Part shown: positions 24,370-33,583 of the stretch, piece after piece | Layout of the letters: the number at the start of each line of letters is the position of its first letter | Numbering within the stretch: the first letter of the stretch is position 1 | Source: JANXSS01 sp025356535 | Lineage (GTDB): Bacteria; Pseudomonadota; Gammaproteobacteria; Burkholderiales; Burkholderiaceae_D | DNA: 62,239 nucleotides | NCBI GenBank assembly: GCA_043762325.1 | Contig: JAYUMU010000112.1 | Span: 1 to 62,239, forward strand | Direction of reading: 5' to 3' | Notes under the pieces: model-generated | Seen by the model: the letters and a program-made list of their open reading frames with translations, nothing else | What the model was told of the DNA's origin: nothing | Database searches by the model: none | Made by a program: the position numbers and the translations under genes

Positions 24370-25371
24370 TCAATGCTCCGCGCCGCGGTTGGCCGCTTGG
24401 GACGCATGCGGCACCGACTGCATGCCCGGGCCCGCCGCGCGCTCCTGCTGCAGGATGGTCTGCACCACGAAACGCGGCCGCCCGCGCACCTGCTCGTAGA
24501 TGCGCCCGACGTATTCGCCGACGAGACCGATGCCGAACAGGATCACGCCCATCAGGAAGAAGCTGATGGCAAAGAGCGTGAAGACACCCTCGACCTCGGC
24601 GCCGAAGAGCAGGCGGCGCAGCAGCAGCAGGAAGAACAGGCCGGCCGACAGCAGCGACAGGGCAATGCCGAGGATCGAAAAGAACTGCAGCGGCACCAGC
24701 GAAAAGCCGGTCACCAGATCGAAATTCAGGCGGATCAGGCTGTAGAGCGAATATTTCGATTCGCCGGCCAAGCGTTCTTCATGCGCCACCACGATCTCGG
24801 TGGGGTTGCGGGCAAAGGTATAGGCCAGCGCCGGCACGAAGGTATTGACTTCGCTGCACTGGTTGATCAGGTCGATGACGTTGCGTCCGTAAGCGCGCAG
24901 CATGTTGCCCTGGTCGGTCATGTGGATGCGGGTGATGCGCTCGCGCAGCCGGTTCATGGCGCGCGAGGCATAGGTGCGCCAGGCCGCGTCCTGGCGGTCG
25001 CGCCGGATCGAGCCGACGTAGTCGTAGCCTTCGCGCATCTTTGCCACCAGGTTGCCGATTTCCTCCGGTGGATTCTGCAGGTCGGCGTCCAGCGTCACCG
25101 TGATCTCGCCGCGGGTCTCGGCAAAGCCGGCCAGGATCGCCATGTGCTGGCCGTAGTTGCCGTTGAACAGCACCACGCGGGTGACGTCCGGTCGCAGCCG
25201 GAACTGGTCGGCCAGGATGGCGGCCGAGCGGTCGCGACTGCCGTCGTTGATGAAAATGATTTCATAGGCCAGCCCGAGCGCGTCGAGCGCCGGATAGAGC
25301 CGCTCGAACAGCTTCTCGAGGCTGGCCTGCTCGTTATAGATCGGTATGACGACGGAAAGATCGATCTGCAT
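24370..25371 (-). CDS. arnC: Undecaprenyl-phosphate Ara4FN transferase ArnC
   Basis: GT2 glycosyltransferase of 333 residues. It moves formamido-arabinose from UDP onto undecaprenyl phosphate. The catalytic domain (1-220) has VVIPIYNEQASLEKLFERL near the start, the FINDGSRD motif and DADLQNPPEE. Two membrane helices follow (about 228-255 and 262-292). The last 25 residues are a soluble tail. The ATG at 25371 is separated from the arnB stop by a single base (TGAGATG), so translation is coupled. Confidence 0.93.
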   Translation of the reverse strand: MQIDLSVVIPIYNEQASLEKLFERLYPALDALGLAYEIIFINDGSRDRSAAILADQFRLRPDVTRVVLFNGNYGQHMAILAGFAETRGEITVTLDADLQNPPEEIGNLVAKMREGYDYVGSIRRDRQDAAWRTYASRAMNRLRERITRIHMTDQGNMLRAYGRNVIDLINQCSEVNTFVPALAYTFARNPTEIVVAHEERLAGESKYSLYSLIRLNFDLVTGFSLVPLQFFSILGIALSLLSAGLFFLLLLRRLLFGAEVEGVFTLFAISFFLMGVILFGIGLVGEYVGRIYEQVRGRPRFVVQTILQQERAAGPGMQSVPHASQAANRGAEH

Positions 25372-25372
25372 C

Positions 25373-26497
25373 TCAGGCTGCCAGCACGGTCTTGACGGCG
25401 TCGACGGCGCGCGCGACGTCTGCATCGGTCATGGTGGTAAACATCGGCAGGGAGACGATCTGCCGGCCGACCCGTTCGGCCACCGGGAACATGCCGTCGG
25501 TAAAGCCGCGTGCGCGGTACATCGTCAAAAGATGGATGGCCGGATAGTGATAGCCGATGCCGATCTGGCGCTCCAGCATCTGCGCCATGAAGACGGCGCG
25601 CGGCATGCGCTCGGGCAGCACCAGCTGGAACATGTGCCAGTTGCTGTTTTCAAAGTCGGCCACCGGCAGCTGCGCACCGGTCGTCACGGAAAAGTCGCCG
25701 CCGAACAGCGAAAAATACAGCCGTGCCAGCGCCTTGCGGCGGGCGGTGATGCGCTCGATGTGGGCGAACTGGCCGATGCCCACCGCTGCGGCCACGTCGG
25801 TCATGTTGAACTTGCCGCCCAAAACATCGACGTCGAGGCCGTCGAGGCCGCTGCGGGTGACGCCCTGCAGCCGGTACTTCTCGGCCAGGGTTGCCTCGGC
25901 TGCATTGTTGACGACCAGGCAACCGCCCTCCGTGGAGGTGACGTTCTTGTTGGCCTGGAAGCTGAACGAGACCAGGTCGCCGAAGGCGCCGATGTGCCGG
26001 CCGCGCCAGGTGCTGCCCAGCGCCTGCGCCGCATCCTCGATCACGCGCAGGTCGTGCCGGGCTGCCAGCGCATACAGCCGGTTCATGTCGACCGGCAGCC
26101 CGGAGAGGTAGACGGGAATGATGGCCCGGGTGCGCGGCGTGATCGCGGCTTCGACGGCGTCGAGGTCGAGGTTGCGCGTGACCGGATCGATGTCGGCAAA
26201 CACCGGCGTGGCGCCGACTTCGAGAATCACGTTTGCCGTTGCCACCCACGAGATCGGCGTGGTGATGACTTCGTCGCCGGGGCCGATGCCGGCGATGCGC
26301 AGGGCGATCTCCATCGTGCAGGTGCCGGAATTGAAGGTGCGCACCGGGCGGCCGCCGCACCAGGCCGAGAGCTGCTGCTCGAACAGGGCGACCTTGGGCC
26401 CGCTGGTGATCCACCCGGAGCGCAGTACGTCGCCGACTGCGGCGATGGTGTCTTCATCGATTACGGGTCTGGCAAAAGGCAGGAAGGGCTGGTTCAT
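25373..26497 (-). CDS. arnB: UDP-4-amino-4-deoxy-L-arabinose aminotransferase ArnB
   Basis: PLP-dependent aminotransferase of 374 residues of the DegT/DnrJ/EryC1 family. It converts UDP-4-keto-arabinose to UDP-L-Ara4N with glutamate as donor. The PLP-binding lysine lies in FSFQANKNVTSTEGG, and VIEDAAQALGS carries the conserved Asp. The LPFARPVIDEDTIAAV and RSGWITSGPKV N-terminal motifs are ArnB-like. It is the first gene of arnB-arnC-formyltransferase-decarboxylase-arnD. The ATG is at 26497. The 183-base upstream gap has no PmrA box I can recognise. Confidence 0.92.
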   Translation of the reverse strand: MNQPFLPFARPVIDEDTIAAVGDVLRSGWITSGPKVALFEQQLSAWCGGRPVRTFNSGTCTMEIALRIAGIGPGDEVITTPISWVATANVILEVGATPVFADIDPVTRNLDLDAVEAAITPRTRAIIPVYLSGLPVDMNRLYALAARHDLRVIEDAAQALGSTWRGRHIGAFGDLVSFSFQANKNVTSTEGGCLVVNNAAEATLAEKYRLQGVTRSGLDGLDVDVLGGKFNMTDVAAAVGIGQFAHIERITARRKALARLYFSLFGGDFSVTTGAQLPVADFENSNWHMFQLVLPERMPRAVFMAQMLERQIGIGYHYPAIHLLTMYRARGFTDGMFPVAERVGRQIVSLPMFTTMTDADVARAVDAVKTVLAA

Positions 26498-26680
26498 GAG
26501 TTCAAATGGCCTGAATCTGGAAAATTTTTATCGAAGTATCGCATGCTGCCGGTTTCGCGCCGCTTGTTTGCACAAGGAGTCGGCGGCCGGGGATGCGGCG
26601 CCGGCAGGGCCGATCCCAGCCAGGCGCACGGCTGCTCGCCCCGGGCTGCAGGCCGGAGTGCAGGGACGGGCGCGGCGCCA

Positions 26681-27052
26681 TCAGCTGCGCGTCAGCAGTG
26701 CCACGCCGATGATGATGACGGTGATCGCCACGATCCGCTGCAAGGACACCGCTTCGCCCAGAAAATACCAGGCGCCGATTGCATTGATGATGTAACCCAG
26801 GGACAGCAGCGGATAGGCGATCGTCACGTCGACCCGGGACAGGCCGATGATCCAGACCACCACCGACAGGACGTAGCAGGACAGGCCGCCGATGATCGGC
26901 AGCTGGGTCGCCAGCTTGAGGCCGGTGGCAAACCAGTTTTCTGCAGTCAGGTGGATGGCGCCCACCGCATTGGTGCCGGCTTTGAGCAACAGCTGTGCCA
27001 CCGCATTGAGGCAGATGCCGGTGAAAATGAAGCCGAAGGTCGACAGGTTCAT
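26681..27052 (-). CDS. SMR/ArnE-like small membrane transporter
   Basis: A 123-residue protein with four membrane helices (about 3-23, 46-68, 76-95, 102-121), EamA/SMR type. In enterobacteria ArnE and ArnF together flip undecaprenyl-phosphate-Ara4N to the periplasmic side. Here a single protein of this kind sits between arnT and arnB, so it may act as a homodimer or replace both. LLLKAGTNAVGA and SRVDVTIAYPLLSLGYI are typical of the family. The start at 27052 begins at the first helix. It lies 40 bases after arnT's stop. Confidence 0.82.
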   Translation of the reverse strand: MNLSTFGFIFTGICLNAVAQLLLKAGTNAVGAIHLTAENWFATGLKLATQLPIIGGLSCYVLSVVVWIIGLSRVDVTIAYPLLSLGYIINAIGAWYFLGEAVSLQRIVAITVIIIGVALLTRS

Positions 27053-27092
27053 GGAAGGGTCGATCGAAAGGCGAGCGGTGAAGGGAATGGCA

Positions 27093-28829
27093 TCATCGGT
27101 TGGTAATGGCAACCCGGCGCTCGTCGCGTGCCAGCAGGCGCATCGGCACGCCCTGCGCCTGCATCTGGGCAAAAATTTCAGGACGGGTGATGGCGACGGC
27201 TTTCGGGCCGCTGCGCCAGAGCGCAACGAAGGCCTCGCGCGTGGGCAACCACAGTTCCGGTTGCTGCTGCAGGCCGAATTCGAGTTCGTCGGCGTGCGCC
27301 ACCAGCGTCATGGTGCGGCGCAGGTAGAACGGCAGCGTCTGGTCGTACAGGCCCACCGCATACAGCGGCGTGGCCGGCGTCAGTTCGGCGGCAATCGCCG
27401 GCACCAGTGCGATGCCCGAACGGGTACGGCCATGCGGCTCGGCGCCCAGCAGCAAAAGCTGCACGGCAGCGAAACCGGCCACCGACAGCGCCAGCGTTGC
27501 CCGCAGGCGGATGTCGACGCCCGCTTGCACGGACGTGCTGCGGCGGCACCACCAGAGCACCGGCAGGCTGCCCGCCAGCAGCGCCAGGGCGGCTGCCGCT
27601 GCCCACGGCTGGGCGGCTTGATAGTTCGCCAGGTCGACGGCGCTTTTCGCGAAGTGCGGCATCCTCGCCACCAGAGCCAGCATGCCCACGCCGAGCATGG
27701 CAATCGAGCCCGCCAGCAGCCACCAGGCGCGGCGCGGCGCATCCTGCAGGTACGCCGCCAGCAACAGCGCGGCCGCCGGGAAGATCGGCAGGATGTAGGA
27801 AGGCAGTTTCGAGCCGGAGGCGCTGAAGAAGACGAAGATCACGATGCTCCAGGCCAGCAGCAGTTTCTTCGGCTGAAAACGACTCGCTGGCGCTGCGGCG
27901 GCGGCATCGGTGCGCCGCTCGCTGCATCCGGCCCACATCGCCTGCAGCGTCGCCGCAAGCCAAGGCAACAGTCCTGCGACCAGGATCGGCAGAAAATAAT
28001 ACCAGGCGCCTTCGCGGTGATGCACCTTGCTGGTAAAGCGCTCGAAGTGCTCGTGAATGAAAAAGAACCGGGCAAACTCGGGATTTTGCAGCGACACCAG
28101 CACGAACCACGGCACCGTGATCGCCGCGAAGACTGCCAGCCCCCCCAGCAGATGCAGGCGCGTCCAGATCGTCCAGTCGCGCGCCGCCAGGGTATAGACG
28201 ATCAGCACGGCGCCGGGCAGCGCAAGGCCGATCAGCCCTTTCGACAGCACGGCCAGCGCCATGCCGGCCCAGCAGGCCAGCATCCAGTTGCGCCGCACGC
28301 CTGCCCGGGTCGGCCCGCCAGTAGCCTGCGACACCAGCATGCCGCACAGCGCCAGCGTCATGCCGCCGGCCAGGCCCATGTCGAGCGTGTTGATGTGGCC
28401 CATCGCCGACCAGAACAGGCAGGAGGCCAGGATCAGCGCCGCGGCCAGGCCGGTCCTGCGCCCGAACAAGCGCATGCCGGCCACGCCGGTGAGAATAATG
28501 CCGGCGTAGCCGCACAGGCCGGTCCACAGCCGCGCCTGCCATTCGCCCAGGCCGAAGAACTTGAAGGCCAGCGCCGTCATCCAGATTTGCAAGGGCGGTT
28601 TTTCGAAATACTTGATGCCGTTCAGGCGCGTGGTGATCCAGTCGCCGCTGGCGAGCATCTCGCGTGCCATTTCGGCATAGCGGCCTTCGTCGGTGGGCAC
28701 CAGGGTGCGGGTGCCGAGCATGACGAACCAGACCACGCTCAGCAGCAGGGCCAGCAGCCAGAGCGCCGCCGGCGGAGGCAGGGCCGAGGCTGGCGAGGCG
28801 GTTGCCGGCGGCTCACGCACCTCAAGCAC
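27093..28829 (-). CDS. arnT: Undecaprenyl-phosphate-Ara4N lipid A arabinosyltransferase ArnT
   Basis: GT83 membrane glycosyltransferase of 578 residues with about 12 helices. It transfers L-Ara4N from undecaprenyl phosphate to lipid A phosphates on the periplasmic face. The first periplasmic loop GTRTLVPTDEGRYAEMAREM holds the catalytic Asp/Glu, and FEKPPLQIWM follows. The C-terminal 130 residues form the periplasmic domain. It starts with GTG at 28829, overlapping the stop of the Mth938-domain gene (GTGCTTGA), which suggests the two are co-transcribed. It is followed by the arnE-like gene and then arnB. Confidence 0.9.
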   Translation of the reverse strand: MLEVREPPATASPASALPPPAALWLLALLLSVVWFVMLGTRTLVPTDEGRYAEMAREMLASGDWITTRLNGIKYFEKPPLQIWMTALAFKFFGLGEWQARLWTGLCGYAGIILTGVAGMRLFGRRTGLAAALILASCLFWSAMGHINTLDMGLAGGMTLALCGMLVSQATGGPTRAGVRRNWMLACWAGMALAVLSKGLIGLALPGAVLIVYTLAARDWTIWTRLHLLGGLAVFAAITVPWFVLVSLQNPEFARFFFIHEHFERFTSKVHHREGAWYYFLPILVAGLLPWLAATLQAMWAGCSERRTDAAAAAPASRFQPKKLLLAWSIVIFVFFSASGSKLPSYILPIFPAAALLLAAYLQDAPRRAWWLLAGSIAMLGVGMLALVARMPHFAKSAVDLANYQAAQPWAAAAALALLAGSLPVLWWCRRSTSVQAGVDIRLRATLALSVAGFAAVQLLLLGAEPHGRTRSGIALVPAIAAELTPATPLYAVGLYDQTLPFYLRRTMTLVAHADELEFGLQQQPELWLPTREAFVALWRSGPKAVAITRPEIFAQMQAQGVPMRLLARDERRVAITNR

Positions 28830-29214
28830 CGGTGGCGTCCGCAGTCTCGAATATCAGCGCCAGCGCCACCTTGCGGCCTTCCGCCATGAGGATGTTGTAG
28901 GTGCGGCAGGCGGCCTGGTTGTCCATGCATTCGACGCCGATGCGCCGCGAGGTGAGCGCCGTCGTCAGTTTCGGATGGACGAAACGCTGGCGCCGGCCGG
29001 TTCCCAGGATCACCACGTCGGGCCGGGTGGCGTCGATCTGGTCGAAATGCGCGGAACTCAGCTGGTCGAAGCCGGCCACCGGCCAGGGCGTCGGTGCCGC
29101 TTCGGGCAGCACCAGCAGGCTGGCGGTAAAGCGCGCGAGATTGATCTCGACGCCGGCGTCGTCGTAGGCGGTGACGGTCTTGTATTGCTGGGTGGCGGTG
29201 GCGTGCAGCTTCAT
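28822..29214 (-). CDS. Mth938-like domain protein (DUF498/DUF598)
   Basis: Protein of 130 residues with the Mth938 fold. INLARFTASLLVLPEA, PDVVILGTGRRQRFVHP and GVECMDNQAACRTYNILMAEGRKVALALIF are the conserved blocks (second and third quoted as landmarks). Human NDUFAF3 and bacterial relatives belong to the family; its bacterial role is not established, though membrane-complex assembly has been suggested for relatives. Beside arnT the link is probably only transcriptional. ATG at 29214. Confidence 0.82.
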   Translation of the reverse strand: MKLHATATQQYKTVTAYDDAGVEINLARFTASLLVLPEAAPTPWPVAGFDQLSSAHFDQIDATRPDVVILGTGRRQRFVHPKLTTALTSRRIGVECMDNQAACRTYNILMAEGRKVALALIFETADATGA

Positions 29215-29321
29215 CGGCAGGGCGCATTGCAGGCAGTTGCCGCAACGCGTGAATTGAGTTGAAGGAAAGCGGCATTGTAGCGTTTCCCATCCCGAAGCGA
29301 TGACGCCGGCCCCGTTATAGA

Positions 29322-29350
29322 TTGATAAAACAGGGCGCTTTCGGCAGAAT
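29322..29350 (+). promoter_or_regulatory. Sigma70-type promoter of alaA
   Basis: TTGATA (29322-29327) and CAGAAT (29345-29350) with a 17-base spacer. This leaves a leader of about 80 bases before the GTG start at 29440. Confidence 0.5.
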
Positions 29351-29439
29351 GTGGGAGGTTTCGCAGTGCAACACGGCAATGCGAGGCCGGACCCGACCAC
29401 CGACTTCCCCTGCAGCAGAAACTCAAAGGACCAGCCACC

Positions 29440-30669
29440 GTGCGACCGATTCAGAAATCGAAGAAACTGGCAGACGTCTGCTACGACATCCGCGGCCCGG
29501 TGCTGGAAAAAGCGCGCCAGATGGAAGAAGAGGGTCACAAGATCATCAAGCTCAACATCGGCAACGTCGGCGCCTTCGGCTTCGATGCACCCGACGAGAT
29601 CGTGCAGGACATGATCCGCAACATGCAGGCGGCCTCGGCCTACACCGATTCCAAAGGCATGTTCGCGCCGAGGAAGGCGATCATGCATTACAGCCAGCAA
29701 AAGAAGATCGCCGGCGTCACCATCGACGATGTCTATCTCGGCAACGGTGCCTCGGAGCTGATCGTCATGAGCATGAATGCGCTCCTGAACACTGGCGACG
29801 AGGTGCTGGTGCCGGCGCCGGACTATCCGCTGTGGACGGCGGCCGTGAGCCTGTCCGGCGGCGCGCCGGTGCACTATGTCTGCGACGAGCAGGCCGACTG
29901 GTTTCCCGACATCGCCGACATCCGGCGCAAGATCAACGGCAACACGCGCGCCATCGTCGTCATCAATCCGAACAATCCGACCGGCGCGCTGTATCCGGTG
30001 GAGCTCTTGCAGCAGATCGTCGACCTCGCCCGCGAACATCAATTGATCATCTTCGCCGATGAAATCTACGACAAGGTGCTCTACGACGGCAACGTGCACG
30101 TCTCGCTGGCCTCGCTTGCCGACGATGTCCTGTTCATCACCTTCAACGGCCTGTCGAAGAATTACCGCTCCTGCGGCTACCGCGCCGGCTGGATGATCGT
30201 CTCCGGCGAAAAGCGCCACGCCAAGGATTACATCGAGGGCTTGAACATCCTGGCCTCGATGCGCCTGTGCGCCAACGCGCCCGGCCAGTTCGCCATCCAG
30301 ACCGCGCTGGGCGGTTACCAGAGCATCGACGACCTGGTCGCCCCCGGCGGCCGCCTGGCGCGCCAGCGCGACATGGCGCACCGGCTGCTGACCGACATAC
30401 CGGGCGTGACCTGCGTCAAGCCGCGTTCGGCGCTCTACATGTTCCCCAAGCTCGATGCGACCATGTATCCGATCAAGGACGACCAGCAGTTCGCCTACGA
30501 ACTGCTGGCCGAGCAGCGCGTGCTGATCGTCCAGGGCACCGGTTTCAATTGCCCCACGCCCGACCATTTCCGGGTGGTGTTCTTGCCCAATACCGACGAC
30601 CTCGGCGAATCGATGGGCCGCATCGCCCGTTTCCTGGAAGGCTACCGGCGCCGTTACGGCACCGCTTGA
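29440..30669 (+). CDS. alaA: Alanine transaminase AlaA-type aminotransferase
   Basis: Fold-type I PLP aminotransferase of 409 residues that makes alanine from pyruvate and glutamate. NPNNPTGALYP, the ADEIYDKVLYD block and the PLP lysine in FNGLSKNYRSCGYRAGW are intact, and the KSKKLADVCYDIRGPVLEKA N-terminus is AlaA-like. In betaproteobacteria this gene regularly precedes hom and thrC, and the three read in one direction here with a 136-base gap. It starts at GTG 29440 with AAAGGA upstream. Confidence 0.88.
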   Translation: MRPIQKSKKLADVCYDIRGPVLEKARQMEEEGHKIIKLNIGNVGAFGFDAPDEIVQDMIRNMQAASAYTDSKGMFAPRKAIMHYSQQKKIAGVTIDDVYLGNGASELIVMSMNALLNTGDEVLVPAPDYPLWTAAVSLSGGAPVHYVCDEQADWFPDIADIRRKINGNTRAIVVINPNNPTGALYPVELLQQIVDLAREHQLIIFADEIYDKVLYDGNVHVSLASLADDVLFITFNGLSKNYRSCGYRAGWMIVSGEKRHAKDYIEGLNILASMRLCANAPGQFAIQTALGGYQSIDDLVAPGGRLARQRDMAHRLLTDIPGVTCVKPRSALYMFPKLDATMYPIKDDQQFAYELLAEQRVLIVQGTGFNCPTPDHFRVVFLPNTDDLGESMGRIARFLEGYRRRYGTA

Positions 30670-30805
30670 AAAGGCCCGCTGCAACGCGCCATATCGGCGC
30701 TGGCGCAAGTCGGCTGGCGCAGCGGTGGGATATCATGGCGGGCTGGCCGGCTAGGACCGGCACCACATGGCGCCGGCTTCGGCGCATGCTTTTCGAAATG
30801 ACAAG

Positions 30806-32119
30806 ATGATGAAACCAATAAAAGTAGGCCTGCTGGGCATCGGCACCGTCGGCGCCGGTACATTCGAAGTACTGCGGCGCAATCAGGAAGAAATCCGCCG
30901 CCGCGCCGGTCGCGGCATCGAGATCGTCATGGTGGCCGACCTCAACGTCGAGCGCGCGCGCGAACTGACGCACGGCCAGTGCGAGGTGGTGGCCGACGCC
31001 AACCTCGTGGTCGACCATCCCGACATCGACATCGTCATCGAGCTGATCGGCGGCTACGGCATCGCCAAGACGCTGGTGATGAAGGCCATTGCAAACGGCA
31101 AGCATGTGGTGACTGCCAACAAGGCGCTCTTGGCGCTGCACGGCAACGAGCTCTTCAAGGCGGCCCAAGACCGTGGCGTCATGATCGCCTTCGAGGCGGC
31201 GGTGGCCGGCGGCATACCGATCATCAAGGCGCTGCGCGAGGGACTGACCGCCAACCGCATTCAATGGATTGCCGGCATCATCAACGGCACCACCAATTTC
31301 ATCCTCTCCGAGATGCGCGACAAGGGCATCGACTTCGATACGGCATTGAAGGACGCCCAGCGCCTGGGCTATGCCGAAGCCGATCCGACCTTCGACATCG
31401 AAGGCATCGATGCCGCCCACAAGGCCACCATCATGGCGGCCATCGCCTTCGGCATTCCGGTGCAGTTCGAACGCGCCTACGTCGAAGGCATCACGCAGCT
31501 GCAGGCAACCGACCTGCGCTATGCCGAGCAGCTCGGCTACCGCATCAAGCTGCTGGGCATCACGCGGCGCACGCCCAAGGGCATCGAGCTGCGCGTGCAT
31601 CCGACCCTGATACCGTCGAGCCGGCTGATCGCCAACGTCGAGGGCGCCATGAACGCGGTGCTGGTGCAGGGCGATGCAGTGGGCGCGACGCTCTATTACG
31701 GCAAGGGCGCCGGCGCCGAGCCGACCGCTTCGGCCGTCATCGCCGACCTGGTCGACATCACCCGCCTGGCCACTGCCGACCCGGAACACCGGGTGCCGCA
31801 CCTGGCCTTCCAGCCCGACGCCATGATCGACACGCCGATTCTGCCGATGTCGGAAGTCACCACCGGCTACTACCTGCGCATGCACGTGGCCGACAAGCTG
31901 GGCGTGCTGGCAGATGTGACCCGCATCCTGGCCGACTCCACCATCTCGATCGACGCCATGCTGCAGAAGGAGCCGGCCGAGGGCGAGCAGCAGACCGACA
32001 TCATCATGCTGACGCACCAGACCCAGGAAAAGAACGTCGATGCGGCGATTGCCCGCATCGAGGCGCTGCCAACCGTGGTCGGCAAGGTCACCCGCATCCG
32101 CCTGGAAGAGTTGAGCTGA
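30806..32119 (+). CDS. hom: Homoserine dehydrogenase
   Basis: NAD(P)-dependent enzyme of 437 residues that reduces aspartate-semialdehyde to homoserine for threonine and methionine synthesis. The Rossmann motif is LLGIGTVGAGTFEVL (residues 9-23). The catalytic domain holds AGIINGTTNFIL and AEADPTFDIEGIDAAHK. A C-terminal ACT domain (about 350-430, YYLRMHVADKLGVLADVTRIL region) should give threonine feedback control. It is the single-function type, not fused to aspartokinase. It starts MMKPIKVG at 30806 (or 30809) with a weak ribosome site. thrC follows after 3 bases. Confidence 0.95.
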   Translation: MMKPIKVGLLGIGTVGAGTFEVLRRNQEEIRRRAGRGIEIVMVADLNVERARELTHGQCEVVADANLVVDHPDIDIVIELIGGYGIAKTLVMKAIANGKHVVTANKALLALHGNELFKAAQDRGVMIAFEAAVAGGIPIIKALREGLTANRIQWIAGIINGTTNFILSEMRDKGIDFDTALKDAQRLGYAEADPTFDIEGIDAAHKATIMAAIAFGIPVQFERAYVEGITQLQATDLRYAEQLGYRIKLLGITRRTPKGIELRVHPTLIPSSRLIANVEGAMNAVLVQGDAVGATLYYGKGAGAEPTASAVIADLVDITRLATADPEHRVPHLAFQPDAMIDTPILPMSEVTTGYYLRMHVADKLGVLADVTRILADSTISIDAMLQKEPAEGEQQTDIIMLTHQTQEKNVDAAIARIEALPTVVGKVTRIRLEELS

Positions 32120-32122
32120 CCG

Positions 32123-33583
32123 ATGCGCTACGTCTCGACCCGCGGCCTGGCCGCGCCGCAATCGTTTTCCGAAATCCTGCTCGGCGGTCTTGCCCCCGAT
32201 GGCGGCCTGTACCTGCCCGAGTCCTATCCGCAGGTCAGCGGCGCTGAACTCGACGCCTGGCGCGGCCTGCCGTATGCGGCGCTGGCGTTCGAAGTCCTGA
32301 AAAAATTTGCCACCGACATTCCGGCAGGCGACCTGCAGGCGATGACGGCGAAGACCTATACCGCCGCCGTCTATTGCAACGTGCGCGCCGGTGCGGATGC
32401 CGCGCAGATCACGCCGCTCTCCGTGCTGGAAAAAAACGGCGAGCGCACCATCCTGCTGCAGGCGTTGTCGAACGGCCCGACGCTGGCTTTCAAGGACATG
32501 GCGATGCAGTTGCTGGGCAACCTGTTCGAATACACGCTGGCAAAGGATCACGCCGAACTCAACATCTTCGGTGCGACTTCCGGCGACACCGGCAGCGCCG
32601 CCGAATATGCCATGCGCGGCAAGCGCGGCATCCGCGTCTTCATGCTCAGCCCGCACCAGAAGATGAGCGCCTTCCAGAGCGCGCAGATGTTCAGCCTGCA
32701 GGACCCGAACATCCACAACATCGCCATTCGCGGCGTCTTCGACGATTGCCAGGACATGGTGAAAGCAGTCTCCAACGATCTGGCATTCAAGACCAACCAG
32801 AAGATCGGCACCGTCAATTCGATCAACTGGGCGCGCGTGGTGGCGCAGGTGGTGTACTACTTCCGCGGCTACCTGGCGGCGACGACCGACAATGCGCAGA
32901 AGGTGTCGTTTACGGTCCCGTCGGGAAACTTCGGCAACATCTGCGCCGGCCACATCGCCCGCATGATGGGCCTGCCGATCGATCGCCTCGTGGTGGCCAC
33001 CAACGAGAACGACGTGCTCGACGAATTCTTCCGCACCGGCGTCTACCGGGTGCGCAAGTCGGCCGAAACCCTGCACACGACGAGCCCGAGCATGGACATC
33101 AGCAAGGCGTCGAACTTCGAGCGCTTCATTTTTGACTTGCTGGGGCGCGACGGCGCGCGCGTGCGCGCGTTGTTCCACAAGGTCGAGACCAGCGGCGGCT
33201 TCGACCTGTCGGGCGCGCCCGGCGCCGACGGCGATGAATTCAAGGATGTCGGCCGCTTCGGTTTCGCCTCTGGCAAATCGGTGCATGCCGACCGCCTGGC
33301 CACGATTCGCGACATCGACGCGCGTTACGGCGTCACGATCGACACGCATACGGCCGACGGCGTCAAGGTCGCGCGCGAGCAGGTCCGCCCGGGCGTGCCG
33401 ATGATCGTGCTGGAAACCGCCTTGCCGGCGAAATTCAATGAAACCATCCGTGAAGCGCTCGGGCGCGACGCCTTGCGGCCGGCCGGTTTCGAGGACATCG
33501 AATCGCTGCCGCAGCGCTTCGATGTCATGGCAGCGGACGTGGCGAACGTGCGCGCCTTCATCATGAACCATACCGGACTGTGA
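32123..33583 (+). CDS. thrC: Threonine synthase
   Basis: PLP enzyme of 486 residues converting O-phosphohomoserine to threonine. RYVSTRGLAAPQSFSEILLGGLAPDGGLYLPE is the type II N-terminus (landmarks MRYVSTRGLA and GGLAPDGGLYLPE). The PLP lysine is in TLAFKDMAMQLLG and the phosphate-binding loop in FTVPSGNFGNICAG. It lies 3 bases after hom, and its stop overlaps the moeA GTG (GTGA), so hom-thrC-moeA are tightly coupled. Confidence 0.95.
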   Translation: MRYVSTRGLAAPQSFSEILLGGLAPDGGLYLPESYPQVSGAELDAWRGLPYAALAFEVLKKFATDIPAGDLQAMTAKTYTAAVYCNVRAGADAAQITPLSVLEKNGERTILLQALSNGPTLAFKDMAMQLLGNLFEYTLAKDHAELNIFGATSGDTGSAAEYAMRGKRGIRVFMLSPHQKMSAFQSAQMFSLQDPNIHNIAIRGVFDDCQDMVKAVSNDLAFKTNQKIGTVNSINWARVVAQVVYYFRGYLAATTDNAQKVSFTVPSGNFGNICAGHIARMMGLPIDRLVVATNENDVLDEFFRTGVYRVRKSAETLHTTSPSMDISKASNFERFIFDLLGRDGARVRALFHKVETSGGFDLSGAPGADGDEFKDVGRFGFASGKSVHADRLATIRDIDARYGVTIDTHTADGVKVAREQVRPGVPMIVLETALPAKFNETIREALGRDALRPAGFEDIESLPQRFDVMAADVANVRAFIMNHTGL

